A stretch of DNA of 64,000 bases from Periplaneta americana (lineage: Eukaryota > Arthropoda > Insecta > Blattodea > Blattidae), in the NCBI RefSeq assembly GCF_040183065.1, contig NC_091127.1:107945834-108009833 (forward strand), written 5' to 3'. Position 1 is the stretch's first letter. Each line of letters starts with the position of its first letter. Below, one piece after another: positions 1 through 12,546 of this stretch. Position numbers and translations under genes: made by a program. The notes beneath the pieces were generated by a model. It saw only the letters and a program-made list of their open reading frames with translations, ran no database searches and was not told the origin of the DNA.

Positions 1-90
1 ATCCCCTCCCTTAGGCCTACTAAGAATCAAACCCGGACCCGCCGAATCTCAAACCAGCAACCCCACCGATTTAGCCACATAGGGGGACTC
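1..90 (-). mobile_element. Possible tRNA-derived SINE head, cut by window edge
   Basis: Read on the minus strand, the first bases resemble a tRNA-type polymerase III promoter: an A-box-like TGGCTAAATCGGT followed about 40 bases later by a B-box-like GGGTTTGATTC. The element would run off the left edge of the window, so neither its tail nor its target-site duplication can be checked. It could also be a decayed tRNA pseudogene. Confidence 0.35.
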
Positions 91-778
91 GTTCTCAATC
101 ATATTAGCATTTTAGGAAAATCTTTATATTCAGTAGCCATGAGTATTGGTATGTGTAGAATAAATTGGTTCAGATTTATTCACTTACATGGTTCGCATGT
201 GGAGGGAGTGGCACAGTAACAGATGATAGATATAAAAGCACCGGAACCCTGGAAAGACGCAGGTGTCCTGTAAACCCTCACCTCTCCTTTCCAAATTTCA
301 TTATAACTAAAAGTCGCACACCCCACCCACCCCTGTGCTCAGCATGGCGGTAACCTCTCAACTTCCTCTGTGACCCTCGCCCCCTTCTCTCCGCCCTCCT
401 CCCCCACACACGCGGGGCAAATAGTCCGTGTTGTCGTATGAATAATACATGAAGACCCTAGGATTGTATGCGGTGGCGTCATAAGGTGGGGTTGAGTTCG
501 CTGTGAGATGGAAACAATATGGGGAGCTATCCTCTACTTACAGCCATGTTTCTGTTACTCCCGGAGACTTCGGGGTGTATTTTTAAGAGTTCCGCAGGTT
601 CCGCTTACCCTCGTGTAGACCCTTTCTAGTTCACTAATAGAATATTGCTAGCTTCATATTCAGAAGATCCAGTATTCGATGCCAAGTTCCTGGCATTCGA
701 AAAAGTTATTCTCTCTTCACTTCCCTTATCTTACAATTTCATTCCTTCCCTTCCGTTTCATTTTCATCTCTATTCTTT
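91..778. other. Unassigned noncoding stretch
   Basis: No convincing coding frame, RNA gene or repeat is visible. The open frames here are short and show no known domain. Confidence 0.5.
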
Positions 779-1450
779 CTTACTTACAAATGGCTTTTAA
801 GGAACCCCCAGGTTCATTGCCGCTCTCACATAAGCCCGCCATCGGTCCCTATCCTGTGCAAGATGAATCCAGTCCCTATCATCATATCCCACCTCCGTCA
901 AATCCATTTTTGTCCACACCTGTGGAGTAACGGTCAGTGCGTCTGTCCGCGAAACCAGGTGGCCCGGGTTCGAATCCCGGTCGGGGCAAGTTGCCTGGTT
1001 GAGGTTTTTCCGTTGTTTTCCCTCAACCCAAAACGAGCAAATGCTAGGTAACTTTCGGTGCTGGACCCCGGACTTATTTCACCGGCATTATCACCTTCAT
1101 TTTATTCAGACGCTAAATAACTTGAGATGTTGATACAGCGTCTTAAAGTAATCTAATAAAATAAAAATAAATCAAATCCATTTTACTATTTTCCTCCCAT
1201 CTACGTCTCGGCCTCCCCAAAGGTCTTTTTCCCTCCGGTCTCCCAAGTAACACTCTATATGCATTTCTGGATTCACCCACACGTGCTACATGCCCTGTTC
1301 ATCTCAAACATCTGGATTTAATGTTACTAATTATGTCAGGTGAAGAATACAATGCGTGCATTTCTGCGTTGTGTAACTTTCTCCATTTTCCTGTAACTTA
1401 TCCCTCTTAGCTCCAAATATTTTCCTAAGGAACTTTATTCTTTATTCCTA
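779..1450 (-). mobile_element. 3' fragment of LINE family A, antisense, split by a SINE
   Basis: On the minus strand this matches the 3' end of the LINE at 39366-41762, covering the C-terminal stretch with GRPRRRW and the end AAAAGCCATTTGTAAGTAAG. The reading frame carries several differences from that copy and is not functional. The match fades near 1440-1450 into a low-complexity TTCTTTATTCCTAAG run, taken as the 5' truncation point. A SINE interrupts the fragment at 911-1171, so the LINE piece is older than the SINE. Confidence 0.8.
911..1171 (+). mobile_element. tRNA-derived SINE, Talua-like, with 13-bp TSD
   Basis: The 5' part has tRNA-type A and B boxes (GTGGAGTAACGG and GGGTTCGAATCCC). 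The body carries GTGCTGGACCCCGGAC and ends in an A-rich tail. It is flanked by a perfect 13-bp duplication, TCAAATCCATTTT, at 898-910 and 1172-1184. The body resembles the Talua SINE family of termites as I remember it; that name was not checked. It sits inside a LINE fragment, and the perfect duplication suggests a fairly recent insertion. Confidence 0.82.
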
Positions 1451-1785
1451 AGAAACTCTATTCTTTCATTAACTCTAATTAAATGCGTTTTCAATAAGTT
1501 CTATCAACTTCCTTTTAACACTGCTACCTGTTTGGTGTCCAATTACTCATTATCAAACAATTAACACATCCGAATAGTAATCTCCATGGACGCAAAGTAA
1601 TTTTCATGCATCAACATACGAGCTGAACACAGATTAGAATCCATCGTAATTCGAAAACTAGCCTGCGAATCCAGATCAAGAAATAGTATGATTTCTATAT
1701 CATTATTGTTCATTCAGTGGTTTACTTCTCCTCCAGGAGACGAAAACTAATTTACTTCATTATTGTGTTTTTTTTCGGACTTCAT
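1451..1785. other. Unassigned noncoding stretch
   Basis: AT-rich sequence between two antisense LINE fragments. I see no gene in it. Confidence 0.5.
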
Positions 1786-2355
1786 TCATTCATTCATTCA
1801 TTCATTCAGTGTTCTGCAGTCTTTCACTGCACACCTAGCTTTCTGCAGTCTTTCCTATTTTCTGCCGTTCTCTTTTGTCTTCTCATATGATCTATATATG
1901 TTAATGTTGTATATCGTCTGATATCTTCTCCTGCCCTAACCTCTTCTCCCGTTCACTATTCTTTCCAGTGCATCCTTCAGTAGGAGTTTCTTCTCAGCCA
2001 GTGACCCAGCCAATTCCTTTTCCTCTTCCTGATCAGTTTCAGCATCATTTTCTCTTCACCCACTCTTTCCAACACAACTTCATTTCTTATTCTGTCTATC
2101 CACTTCACACGTTCCATTCTTCTCCATATCCACATTTCAAATGCTTCCAGTCGCTTCTCTTCACTTCGTCGTAATGTCCATGTTCCTGCCACATACAATG
2201 TTACACTGCAATACAAACCACTTCACTAGTCTTTTTCTTAGTTATTTTTCGAGAGCTTCGCAGAAGATGCTCATTTTTTCTATTAAAAGCTTCAATTGCA
2301 ATTGCTATCCTCCTATTGACTTCCTGGCAGCAGCTCATGTTACTATTATTATTGA
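1786..2355 (-). mobile_element. 3' fragment of LINE family B with (GAAT)n tail
   Basis: On the minus strand it encodes the region downstream of the reverse transcriptase, with TWTLRRSEEKRLEAFEMW and KRKRNWLGHWLRRN in one frame at 1977-2216. Such C-terminal sequence is typical of non-LTR elements whose ORF ends in a nicking-type tail. The 3' end is a short (GAAT)n tract, read as (ATTC)n on the plus strand at 1787-1807. A second, longer copy of the family lies at 3183-4130, and the shared 3' end identifies both. The copy is 5'-truncated near 2355. Confidence 0.75.
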
Positions 2356-3182
2356 GCTATAATAGCCGATTTAGAATTTCAGTCGGATACAGATGTCAGT
2401 GATTAAACGTTGGCGATCCTGTTACGTTTGAATCTAATAAACACGCAAGTCACCGTGAACAGATCGGCTAGCAGAGGAGTGTGTTGTCACTTGTTTTCAC
2501 TTTAATGTATTCATATGCATGAGTTAATAATGTTAAACCAAAAACCACATGTGGTATGAATATTAAAGTAACCATTTCATTTAAACTTGGTAAATCATTA
2601 CTCTCTCCTTTCCGGAGCAATATGAAAAATACTGCTACTAATAATATTGTTTGTGTAATGGATACCTGTAATATCGATCGGGATGTGTCACATGAGATGT
2701 AGTTCCGATTTTTGTTACCATTGGCTTCAACATTCGCTCATAAATTGCAATAGTCTTTCTATGTTATTTTTCCACCTGAGGGTGCGTCCACAACGGAAAG
2801 TTCTCGGTAACAGCTTGTTCAACAGTTTGCGCTCAAGAATATATTTTTTTTTTGTTTATTAACAAAATGACGTGTCGTTCGTGAACTTTTTTGCTTTCGT
2901 CGTGAACAGTTCGTGCGATGTCTCGAACCGTGCGTGTGCGGTGACAAGTAAGATCTTGTGTATACCGATTACAGTTGATAATTGATTATTGATATCAATT
3001 GTTATCGAGTTCAGCCAGATGAAGCCGTGTCATTTCAGGCGACTTAAGGTGTGATCAATTTTAAGGAAGACGGTTTCGTCTGTTCTTTTTTTTTTACATC
3101 TTGAGAATATGAAATGGAGCAATCAAAACGTGCTTCAGTTAACTGGAGTCGTATTAAAATTACCCCGTTTTATCGGTCTATG
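2356..3182. other. Unassigned noncoding stretch
   Basis: No supported gene. A short (T)n tract lies near 2846 and another near 3087. No terminal repeats could be paired. Confidence 0.45.
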
Positions 3183-4130
3183 GATTCATTCATAGTGTTC
3201 TTCCGAAGGGCAGGTCTTTCACTGCAAACCCAGCATTCTCCAGACTTTCATATTTTCTGCCTTCCTCTTTGTCTCATCATATGATCCATATATCTTAATA
3301 TCGTCTATCATTTTATATATTCTTCTGCTCCGAACTTTTCTCCCGTGCCAGTGCATCCTTCAGAAGACAGTTTCTTCTCAGCCAGTGACCCAGACAATTC
3401 CTTTTCCTCTTTGTAATCAGTTTCAGCATCATTCTTTTTTCATCCACTCTTTCCAACACAGCTTCGTTCTTATTCTGTTTATCCACTTCACACGCTCCAT
3501 CCTCCTCCATATCCATATTTCAAATGCTTCTAGTCGCTTCTCTTCACTTCGTCGTAATGTCCATGTTTCTGCCTCATACAATGCTACAATCCACACAAAA
3601 GCATTTTACTAGTCTCTTCCTCAGTTCTTTCTTCAGAGGTCCACAGAAGATGCTCCTTTTTGCCATTGCTATTCTCCTTTTGACTTCTTGGCAGCAGCTC
3701 ATGTTATTGCTTATAATATACCCCAAGTATTTGAAGCTGTCCACTTGCTCTACTGCCTCATTTAGAATTCGCAAGTTTACCATCTTTATTTTTCTTCCTA
3801 TGACCATGGTCTTCGTCTTGTTGGCATTTATCTTCATTCCATACTGCTCACAGCTGTCACTCAGCTCCAGTAGCATATCCCTTAGTATTGTCTTCTCTTC
3901 TGCTAACAACGCCATATCATTTGCAAAACTTATGCACTTTCTTCTTCTTCCTCCTACTATCATTCCTCCAATGTTCTGAAAACAGTTCTTCACCAAATCC
4001 TCCAAGTAGATGTTGAACAGAGTAGGTGATAAAGGGCATCCTTGTGCTCCTCTCCCTATTTCACTTCCTTCTGACATTTCTTCCTATTCTGACTTTGAAT
4101 CGTTGTTTCAAATAAAGGTTACTGAACATA
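3183..4130 (-). pseudogene. LINE family B reverse transcriptase fragment, dead
   Basis: On the minus strand, 3574-4077 reads through the palm of a non-LTR reverse transcriptase: GCPLSPTLFNIYLEDLVK, then the catalytic box, then MKINANKTKTMVIGRK and FKYLGYIIS. The catalytic box reads FANDM, where the family has F/Y-A-D-D, so one metal-binding aspartate is lost. The frame is broken after 3574, and the tail continues in other frames (for example 3313-3516) to the same 3' end as the copy at 1786-2355. It is 5'-truncated and inactive. The clade was not determined; RTE/CR1-like is a guess. Confidence 0.8.
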
Positions 4131-4932
4131 CCTACTAAAAATAAAAAAGCATAAATGTTAGAATTCAACTTTATAATAATTTAAATGTGACACCAAAGAC
4201 AATAAATCTGTAACAGAAGTGTATAAATAAATCAAAAGTTAGTAGAGGTCTCTAAGTTGCAATCACTCGATTCCTAATTAAAATATTTTACGGTAGTTAT
4301 ATATGATTTTAAAATCAACAGCAGGTATTACTTGCTTAGTATAAAAACCTTATCCAAACTTCATCGTGTCTATTTTCGTTTAATCTTTCTTTGCTACACT
4401 TTTCACAGGCTTTACTTTTGTTTATCATGTTGCAACAAATAATAAATGCAAGACTTCATGTTATTTCCCCTTCATAGACCCATGTTATATTCTAGCATTT
4501 GAACTTGGTTTGAAAAGAAAGTAAAAGAATGTTAATTAAACGACAAATATTGTTAATGAGCAATAATATTGTTAAGTTTGGTGCTGGAGCACCTCAAGAC
4601 ATCACATCGACAACAAACATACATCCTTGCTGTAGATGGGGTTGAACTCACGGCCAACCACATAGAAAGGAAGGAAGAAAGATGGATACAAATTAAGGTC
4701 AATGGACGAAGTTAGTTAAATAGTCCTGCAGCTTTAATATATTTTAGTACACTTTTTGTGATATTCCCTTACTTGATATATGATTCTGAATAGGTCTACT
4801 TGATATCGAATGTTGAAAGAATCGGATTAATAAATTATCGTACGTGTCAGACGGTCTTGTTTATGTTGGAGTTTTGATCATAACATCCCTCTCATGTATA
4901 TATTGTATGTTTCTAAAATTATGGTGGTTCAG
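4131..4932. other. Unassigned AT-rich noncoding stretch
   Basis: No coding frame, tRNA-like box or terminal repeat was recognised. Confidence 0.5.
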
Positions 4933-5147
4933 CAGTAAACTCATTGCAATAACAAAACTTCAGAAATTTAAAGCACAATAAACTCATTGCAGTAACCAAA
5001 CTTCAAAAATTTAAAGCACAGTGAACTCATTGCAATAACCAAACTTCAAGAATTTAAGCCACAGTAAACTCATTGCAATAACCAAACTTTAAGAATTTAA
5101 ACCACAGTAAACTCATTGCAATAACCAAACTTAAAAAATTTTAAACA
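4933..5147 (+). repeat. Minisatellite, 43-bp unit, five copies
   Basis: Five tandem copies begin at 4933, 4976, 5019, 5062 and 5105. Each starts with a version of CAGTAAACTCATTGCAATAA and ends in an AATTTAAAGCAC-like stretch. The copies differ at a few positions each. There are no unique spacers, so this is not a CRISPR-like array. Confidence 0.92.
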
Positions 5148-5506
5148 ATCTTCCGCAAAATAAAACAAAAGAAGTTGGTGGTTAGATCCAAACTGACATT
5201 AACTAGGTAAATTATAGGCAGTCCTAATTGCGTATGCTTATAAAGTAATTCAACAAAGAAAGAGAGATACAACTCAACTCAAGTGAAAATGTCCAATCGC
5301 GTTCTTTGTCAAGAAATAGATTCTCTTAATTATTGTATCATTTGTGACCATTGTGTTTCGTAAGTTTTGGTAACTCTTGGCCAGCTAGAAACACAGTGGA
5401 CGATTAATTTAAAATGTCGCAAGTCAAGAATCCTATAGAAATTGTTTTCTGAACACTATCTGCTATTCTTTGTCTGTACTTAGTTACCCTTCACGGATTC
5501 CGTCCT
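5148..5506. other. Unassigned noncoding stretch, probably taranis intron
   Basis: AT-rich DNA upstream of a SINE and of the taranis exon. It is presumably intronic because the exon at 5749 opens with a splice acceptor. No exon is visible here. Confidence 0.4.
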
Positions 5507-5691
5507 CGTTAGTCTAGTGGCTGTCGCGGCTGAATGAGGGCAGTAAAATCCTTGGCATGGCTTCCTCAGGGAGGGAAGTAAAGCTTCAGTTTCGTGTCGT
5601 AGATTTACGGCACATAACCTTAGAGGCCATGTTCCGCGTGTATTGACTTTTGACGCTGAACTACTCTGCAGTTGTTGAATAAAACCACTCG

Positions 5692-5724
<33 letters not shown>
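5507..5724 (+). mobile_element. tRNA-derived SINE with (TAC)n tail next to the taranis exon
   Basis: The head CCTCGTTAGTCTAGTGGCTG resembles the D-arm and A box of a tRNA. The body includes GTGTCGTAGATTTACGGCAC, which I recognise from insect tRNA-derived SINEs. The element ends in about ten TAC units at 5694-5724. The B box is decayed and no clear duplication is visible. It ends 24 bases before the splice acceptor of the taranis exon. Confidence 0.6.
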
Positions 5725-5748
5725 ATTGTGATATGTCCTTTGTTGCAG

Positions 5749-7601
5749 GTGGCGAGAGTCAATCGTGCGAAAGTGAGGACTCCACAAAGAAGAACACGAC
5801 GTCTTCCTCGCGAAATCCCGCGGTTGGCGTCGTAGAAGAAGGGATGAAGACTGTGGGTTCGACAATCGGTAGCAGTTGCAATGGAGGATCCACCACTACT
5901 AGTACTGCAGACGACGACCTGCTGTTCGGGACATCGAGTCCGCCACGCAATTACGGCTCAAGCTTCTGTGGCGGTGGTAAATCCAGGCCAACCATGATTA
6001 GTGCCAAGTACAGACTCAAAGAGGAACGTCGCAAAGTGCTCAAAATCTCTATCAATAAGCTCAAGAAAATCGAAGACCCCGAGAGTTCCCTTCGTCGTTC
6101 AGTTCTCATCAACAATACAATGAAGCGACTTCAGAAAGAGGCAAGGGAAGAGAAACTCCAGAAGCAACAGTTGCATTCGTATCCTCCCCGCTGCTATACT
6201 CCTTCGTCGACTTCCTCATCCTTACCTTTCTCCATGAAGGAGGACTCCAGGGAAGACACCTGTAGTACCTCTTCTGTTAGGACGTCAACTGACGAGATTG
6301 CTTCAATAATATCTCCTTCCATCCATGACTTACCTTCACCACTTTCTAACGATGCTGACAAGGAGAACACTTCTCCTTTCCAGACCTCTGCAGCACCGAA
6401 TATGTCGACGTCCCCATCCTACGAGAGCACGACAAACTCAAAGTCAAACGACTCCTGTGAAGATTTCGGCAAAACCTCGGATGTTAGCCAGAGGCTAGTA
6501 AATCCGGACTGTCTCTGTGACGAGACGATGGATGACCTGGTGGTGGATGTGACGGGTGGCGAAACAGACAGTGCGCTGACTCTTCCTGTTGGCATTGAAA
6601 CAAGTAGTCAGCCTGAAATCGAAGACACCTCTTCGAGCACAAATCGATGTGCTAGTGCCTTCACTTCAAGAAAACGCTCCTTTGACGAAGTAGAGGACTG
6701 TGATGTTCATGATGTTCTCAGCCAGTTCTACATGCCGCCTACCCCCAGGATGCTTACCTCTATTGATGACACAGATGATGAGGATGAGGATGTAAATGTT
6801 GTTGACATCGACATAGTGTCTCCTCCAGAGTTAGAGTTGTCAGCATCTTCAACGGGTCTTCAGTCATCCATCATTGAAAACTCTACAAATTCACCCTCCT
6901 CTTCAGCATCTCCATCTCCATCCCTCCTCGAGGAACCAATGTCCAACAGTCGTAAACGTCGTAGGTTTAGTAATGAAACTGAAGACCTCATTGATGTAGA
7001 TCCTGTCAAGGAGCTGGAGTTGAGGACAATAGAACAGGATACATCCTGTATTGTTCCCTCTGATGTCGCAGTCAACTGTGACAGGTTGGTGAGAACATCC
7101 CCCGAACCTAGTGCCACTGACCTGGATGACCAGGAAGACATTGAGGTTGTGCTCGAAGACAATGAAGATGTTCAGAGAAGGTTGTTGTTGTGTAGTGCCA
7201 CGGCATCGTCTGCAATAACGAGGACAACGCCATCTCCCCCCTGTTGGGCATCATCAAGTGATGCAAGTGTCAGGACTAGTGAGCAAACTTGTGTTTCGCC
7301 AGTAGTGACACCTTTGCAAACAACAGTAGACAGCTTGGTGGGACTTAGCGAGGACAGCGCCCATCCTCATCTCAGGTTCAGCAGTAATCTGCCCTCTCTT
7401 GACAGTAAAGTGATGTTGCCATCGTCATGTAACACGAGTGGTGCATATTGTAATAGTGGCACTACTTCTGGCAACAACAACAATGGTCCCATGATGCTTG
7501 ATGCTGCTGATCAGCATCAGTACTCCTGTGGTCATTCGTCCATCTTTGGTGAACTACAGTCTGTTGTGTTCCATAGCCTAATTGCGTCATTGGAGTCGTA
7601 G
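5749..7601 (+). CDS. tara: Taranis-like SERTA-domain protein, last coding exon
   Basis: This exon encodes 616 residues plus a stop. Taranis/TRIP-Br proteins are nuclear cofactors that join cell-cycle control (cyclin, CDK) to chromatin regulators. The SERTA domain lies at exon residues 82-135, including KYRLKEERRKVLKIS and SLRRSVLINNTMKRL. A second conserved block, FYMPPTPRMLTSIDD, is at 6726-6771, and a basic SRKRRRF at 6948 may be a nuclear signal. Acidic and Ser/Thr-rich low-complexity stretches fill the rest, and the C-terminus GELQSVVFHSLIASLES resembles the SERTAD C-terminal region. The frame extends up to an ATG at 5733, but TCCTTTGTTGCAG just before 5749 is a good splice acceptor, so I start the exon at 5749 with two bases of a split codon. 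Upstream exons are outside the window or unrecognised. The orthologue name is an inference from domain order. Confidence 0.85.
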
Positions 7602-8060
7602 CGATATCTGAATGAAAACAGGTGGCGTTACTTGAGATATTAAAGACACAAGCAATGCTCCTGCTGACTGAATAAGTGCAGAAGAATCGTGGACAATTTC
7701 TTGTGCACAAATGTTGTTATAATCGAGAGGTTGAAGTGTATTGATGAAGGACGAAAGAACCTATGATAATTTCACAGTTATTTTATTTCCTTCGCATAGT
7801 GCGATGCTTTAAAGGTGCTTTGTTATCCTGATTTCACGACACAACGGATGAACTACTACAAAACATTTAGTTTTTTCTCTTTCTTTGTTCTTTAATGCAA
7901 CACAACAGCAAAGAAAGAGGTAATTGCTTTCAAGTGTAAAGCAAAGTTGTTATAAGATGTGTATGATATGTACAGAGAAGTAGTGTGTGGGTCCACAACC
8001 TGTGGCAGAGACCTGGATAGTTACAATTGTTTTAATAAAGTAAAAAAAAAAAAATAATAA
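7602..8060 (+). other. tara: taranis 3'UTR with poly(A) signal
   Basis: Noncoding sequence follows the TAG stop. An AATAAA at 8034-8039 lies just before a genomic A-rich run and is the first good cleavage signal. Later AATAAA motifs (for example near 9605) leave room for longer 3'UTR forms. Confidence 0.55.
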
Positions 8061-11000
8061 AAAATTACCAGAGGTCCATATTGTAATTACATAACAAAAA
8101 CAGTATATAACAAGGATAATAAGAATATTATATAAGAAATATTAACAGCCTTTGTATAGGGCACATAGATACCTATATATGCATTTAGATATATGTATAT
8201 AAAATAATATTTAAACACAAACAAAACACAGTTAAACATATTCTATCAAGTGCCGGAAAAAAAATTTACTGAAGAAAGACAGTTTATTCTAAATGTGTTT
8301 GAGAATATTTTCCAGAATTATCAATTGAAAAATATAATAATAGATGAATCATGACAAAGAAACACTTGTGGAAAAAAATCTAAAAATTATTTTTCTCTCC
8401 TCTTTTTTGGAAATGTGTATCAATGCTTTTTGTGTACCTACAAAAGCTAAAAAAAATAATTTTTGGGTAGCATTAGAATCTTAGTAGGAAAAATCATCTG
8501 TGGAAACAATTCCAAAAAAGAAAATAATATAAAAAACTGTGTGCTTGCTTTTTACAAGAAAACAAACATTTTCTCTGCTTTTTCTCAAAGTATTCTCAGT
8601 ATTTGTGAATATTATACAAAGAGGCTTGGTAGTTCTTTTCATAGCGCGTATCTGTATGTGAGCTTTAGAATTTTTGAGAAGAAATAAAAGAAAAACACAA
8701 AAAGAATGAATTAACATCTCAATAACCGGATACAAACAAATTTTGCAATTCGACCAAATAACAGTTAACATGATACAGATCTTTTGTGTGACAGCTGCTT
8801 AACTTGCGTTCGTGAGTGTCAATGCCTTTCCTACAGATTCGTTCATTCTCCTGTCATCCCTTCTTAACTATGCACAGAAAATTTTGTTATAATTGCAGTG
8901 GTTGTTTGGGGTAGGAAATTTGCGGAAGTTGTAAAGAATATCTTTGCCAGACAGCTTGCACTTAAATATGTTTAAAGTATTTCATTTCGGTTTCAGTCTT
9001 TAAAATACAATTTTCAGTTCAATAAAATTTAAATGTATTGATTGCCCTTCAGAAATATAGAAATGAATGTAATAAGGGTATTTTAAAATTAGGCAGTTGT
9101 GTATAATTTTGTATTTTATTTGAAAAACAACATTTTCTCTCTCCTTTTGTTACTCATTTTACGCCAGTAGAATGTGTTATTTTGTCATTTTAGCTTCTGA
9201 TTCTTTTATTTCATACATTAAGTGGCTAAGTCAATGATGTCAAACTACAGTCAGTTGCAGTAAACATTTGTGATAGTTTTTTTAGCACTAGAATAATAAA
9301 ATTCGATTATAGTCAGAGTGACATTTCAATCTCATTATTACTCTATGTGTAATATTACCATAATACACAGAAACAGAACAGATTATAAGTAATAAAAGTT
9401 GACGCATATTGTAATTAATATTATCAAGTTATAGGAAGATATTTTCTTACTCAAAGATATCAAGTTCAAGTCATAAATTTGTAGTATTTGTACAATTTTG
9501 GTAAATAATGACTATTTTATAGCATCAAAATAATATAATGTGCAAATGAAACTTTTATATGATTTATTAAAAAGCATATTTTTCACTTATGATTGTCTTA
9601 CAATGAATAAAACTTTTTAAGCATTTTAAAAATAAATTTGCATATTATATTTTACATTCTTTTATTTAGGAATCTTTAGAGAAAATATGATTTACCGACA
9701 TCAAATTTGACCTTAACAAAATATACAATAAAGAGATTTTTTAAAAATTTGTATTCATTTGTAACAAAACTTCAGAAAATACGTTCCAAGAATGCTGATA
9801 CAAAGATGAAAAAGTTCGTATTTTACAGTGACTTCCCACATGTTGATTCCTTTTTTTCACAACACTGTGTTAAATGTAAGAAAATTTTTTGATGCAGACT
9901 CCATTCTCACAAACTTCCTTTCCTCTCACACTCTTCCATGAAATATCGAGTTGCATTTGTAATAAAACATAAATTTCTTGATTGTGTGTGTACTGCAACC
10001 ATCTATGCATAACATCTGAGTTACCAACTAAAGGCATTACCATTTTGTTATTTAACTTCTAATATGATTCATAAGAGACTATGTATCTGTGTACGTCAAC
10101 CAATCATCATGATTTCAACATCCTACTTTCCGAAGTAACTATTTACACATCAAGGTTTGGTGTGAATTATGTTCAGTCTTCTAAAGTTCCACACAAAATT
10201 TCTGAATGTTTTAAAAATTCTCCAACTTGCTGAGTAGGCCTACTAATATTTTCATCTTGAAAGGAATTTTTCTCTTATGTAAATTAAAAAAAGTCATCTT
10301 TTGTACAAATATCTGTAACATGAATATTTAATTTACAATGACTAAAATTTATTTTACTAAAATTGAATGCATTGTACCTATGTTACGAAACTTGACAGGT
10401 CTTTCTACATTTTATCAGCTTTTCACTAGACTCTCAACTTGTTATAATGTATTGCATGTTACCTGAAAATATTTCAGTGAATCATAAACCTGTATATATT
10501 GAAAAAAAAATGCATTACATTGACATTTTGTTCTTCCTGGCGTTTGATAATTCTTTTAATCGAAATAAGTAATTATTTACTGAAAAATTCATGATGGATT
10601 ATTTTAGAGGAACAGCTAGAGGAATTACATGTAAAGACATACGCTTGTGTTTTTGTCCAAACAGAATTATAATAATACATTATTTCTGATGCTTTATAAT
10701 TTACGTATTAGTGAAGGACTGAACTGGGACATTAAATAATATTCTTGTTGCATTACCGGTACCAAACCTTGATGTTCTATGTGGTTAATGTTTATCTCAA
10801 ATTCTCAATAAATGGTGCACCAGCTAACTGAAGTCTGTGATATATATACATTTCTTTTTGGTTTATATAGAAAACAACTTGTGTGTTTTTAATAGTTTAC
10901 TTGTACCAGTTTCCATAATGTCTACTCTGTCAATTTTAGGCTATAATAAATAAGAAAAACCTCAAGGAACGACTTGTATCAAAGTAAACATCTATAATTA

Positions 11001-12456
11001 ATCCAAATTACATGCAGCCATGGGAGAATTTGTATACAAGATGAAAATATATGTTAACCATATTTGTTTCGTCTTTTAAGAATGAGAATAGTCTATTCTA
11101 CGTTGTGAAGTAAATTAAATCAGTGAGTTATAAATCTACACCAAGATACTTTATTTGATATGTTAATACAGTAAGGATATATTATTACAGTATATGAATA
11201 GTGGTTCATTATTTAAGTACAATGTGTCAACAGAGTGAGTCATGATGGAGGACAGATTTCATACTGTCGATATTATTAGTCATGTGAATTACTTGGCATG
11301 AAAGGAAAGACTCACGATGGTTTGACTTTCAGAATCAAATACCCAAATGTGCCAAATAATTAATGCATTGCAACTTTCACGGGCACACACAGTATTAACT
11401 GTTCTGATCCCTGTTGAAATTCAAATTCATTTTTCGAATCCATTTTGTCAATTGAGCTGTCATATATAAAAATCAAGATACTGAATTGAATGGCTGAGTA
11501 ACTGTCGTGTTTCTGGTTTTAAGTACTTTGTTAAAGATTATTTTCGTCTTAATATAGTCAACAATGAAAATAACTTCTTTTGATACAGTCGGTCCTAACT
11601 ATTTTGCTTTCTTTGGCCCATGAGATGAGATAATAATGTATGTAATAACCTTCAAGTTATAAGAAATACATAAAATTTTGTCTGTATTCTTATATAAAAA
11701 TAGAATTTAAGTATTTAAAGAAGAAAGTATTTAGAAAGGCTGATATTAGGTCAATTGCGATCAATGTGCGTCTGCTCATATAATAATAATATTAATAATT
11801 ATACATATTATTATTCCGAGCTTCAGTGTGGATAAGCTTACAGTAGCTGCAGCTTTGTGATATTAGAGAGACAAAGAGGGTAAATGCCGTACTGTTGACT
11901 TTTCATGAAATATCTTATGGTAGTCCAGTCCTCAACATATTAATGTATGTACAAACAACATATTTATATATTTATATAGCTGTTTATACATACATATGTG
12001 CAGTTGTGTATACAATATAATATACCAGTACATATATTAGAATCTAATTGTTATTGTCAGTGTTGTTCTTCTGGTGGAACCCACTGGAACTGCATTCCGG
12101 CACCTTTTTGCTGTATTTTTCATTATGGAACTAAGAAATGTGTTAATAATTACTTTTTTAATATAATTTTTCTTTGAACTATTCTAAGGCCTTGAAAACC
12201 TTAAAGCTGGACGAAAAGGATGTCGAAACGACAAAATTCCCGTGCACTGGACAGTAATCATCTCCCCATCTGCTATAATATATTCTACAAAGAGTTCCGC
12301 CACCTTTTCCTCCAGAAGAAAAGCACTGATTATTGTTATTTTGAGGAGTGTATATCAAATCCTCTACTTCATTTCTTCCTTTCACCACATTTAGCGTTAA
12401 ATTTCAGTGATCGATCTCAATAAAAATTTTATTCAGAAATTTAAAGTAAATTTAAA
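8061..12456. other. AT-rich stretch without recognisable genes
   Basis: Long AT-rich DNA with only short open frames. It may be an extended 3'UTR of taranis or intergenic. No transposase, reverse transcriptase or tRNA box was recognised. Confidence 0.5.
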
Positions 12457-12481
12457 TATTATTATTATTATTATTATTATT

Positions 12482-12517
<36 letters not shown>

Positions 12518-12546
12518 TTCATCTTCATCTTCACTATCATCATCAT
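12457..12546 (+). repeat. Compound microsatellite (ATT)n (ATC)n (TTC ATC)n
   Basis: About ten ATT units pass into about ten ATC units, then into TTCATC repeats. Isoleucine- or methionine-rich open frames across it are artefacts of the repeat. Confidence 0.95.

Noticed and set aside
4933..5147. CRISPR-like array
   Set aside because: Whole 43-bp units repeat with no unique spacers, and the genome is eukaryotic; it is a minisatellite.
5733..5748. ATG at 5733 as the taranis start codon
   Set aside because: It lies in the pyrimidine-rich stretch of a clear splice acceptor; the homologous protein should start in an upstream exon.
12184..12250. Third hammerhead or Penelope-like terminus (GTCGAAACGAC context)
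   Set aside because: GAAAC and a small stem are present, but the CTGANGA core is missing and no element could be outlined.
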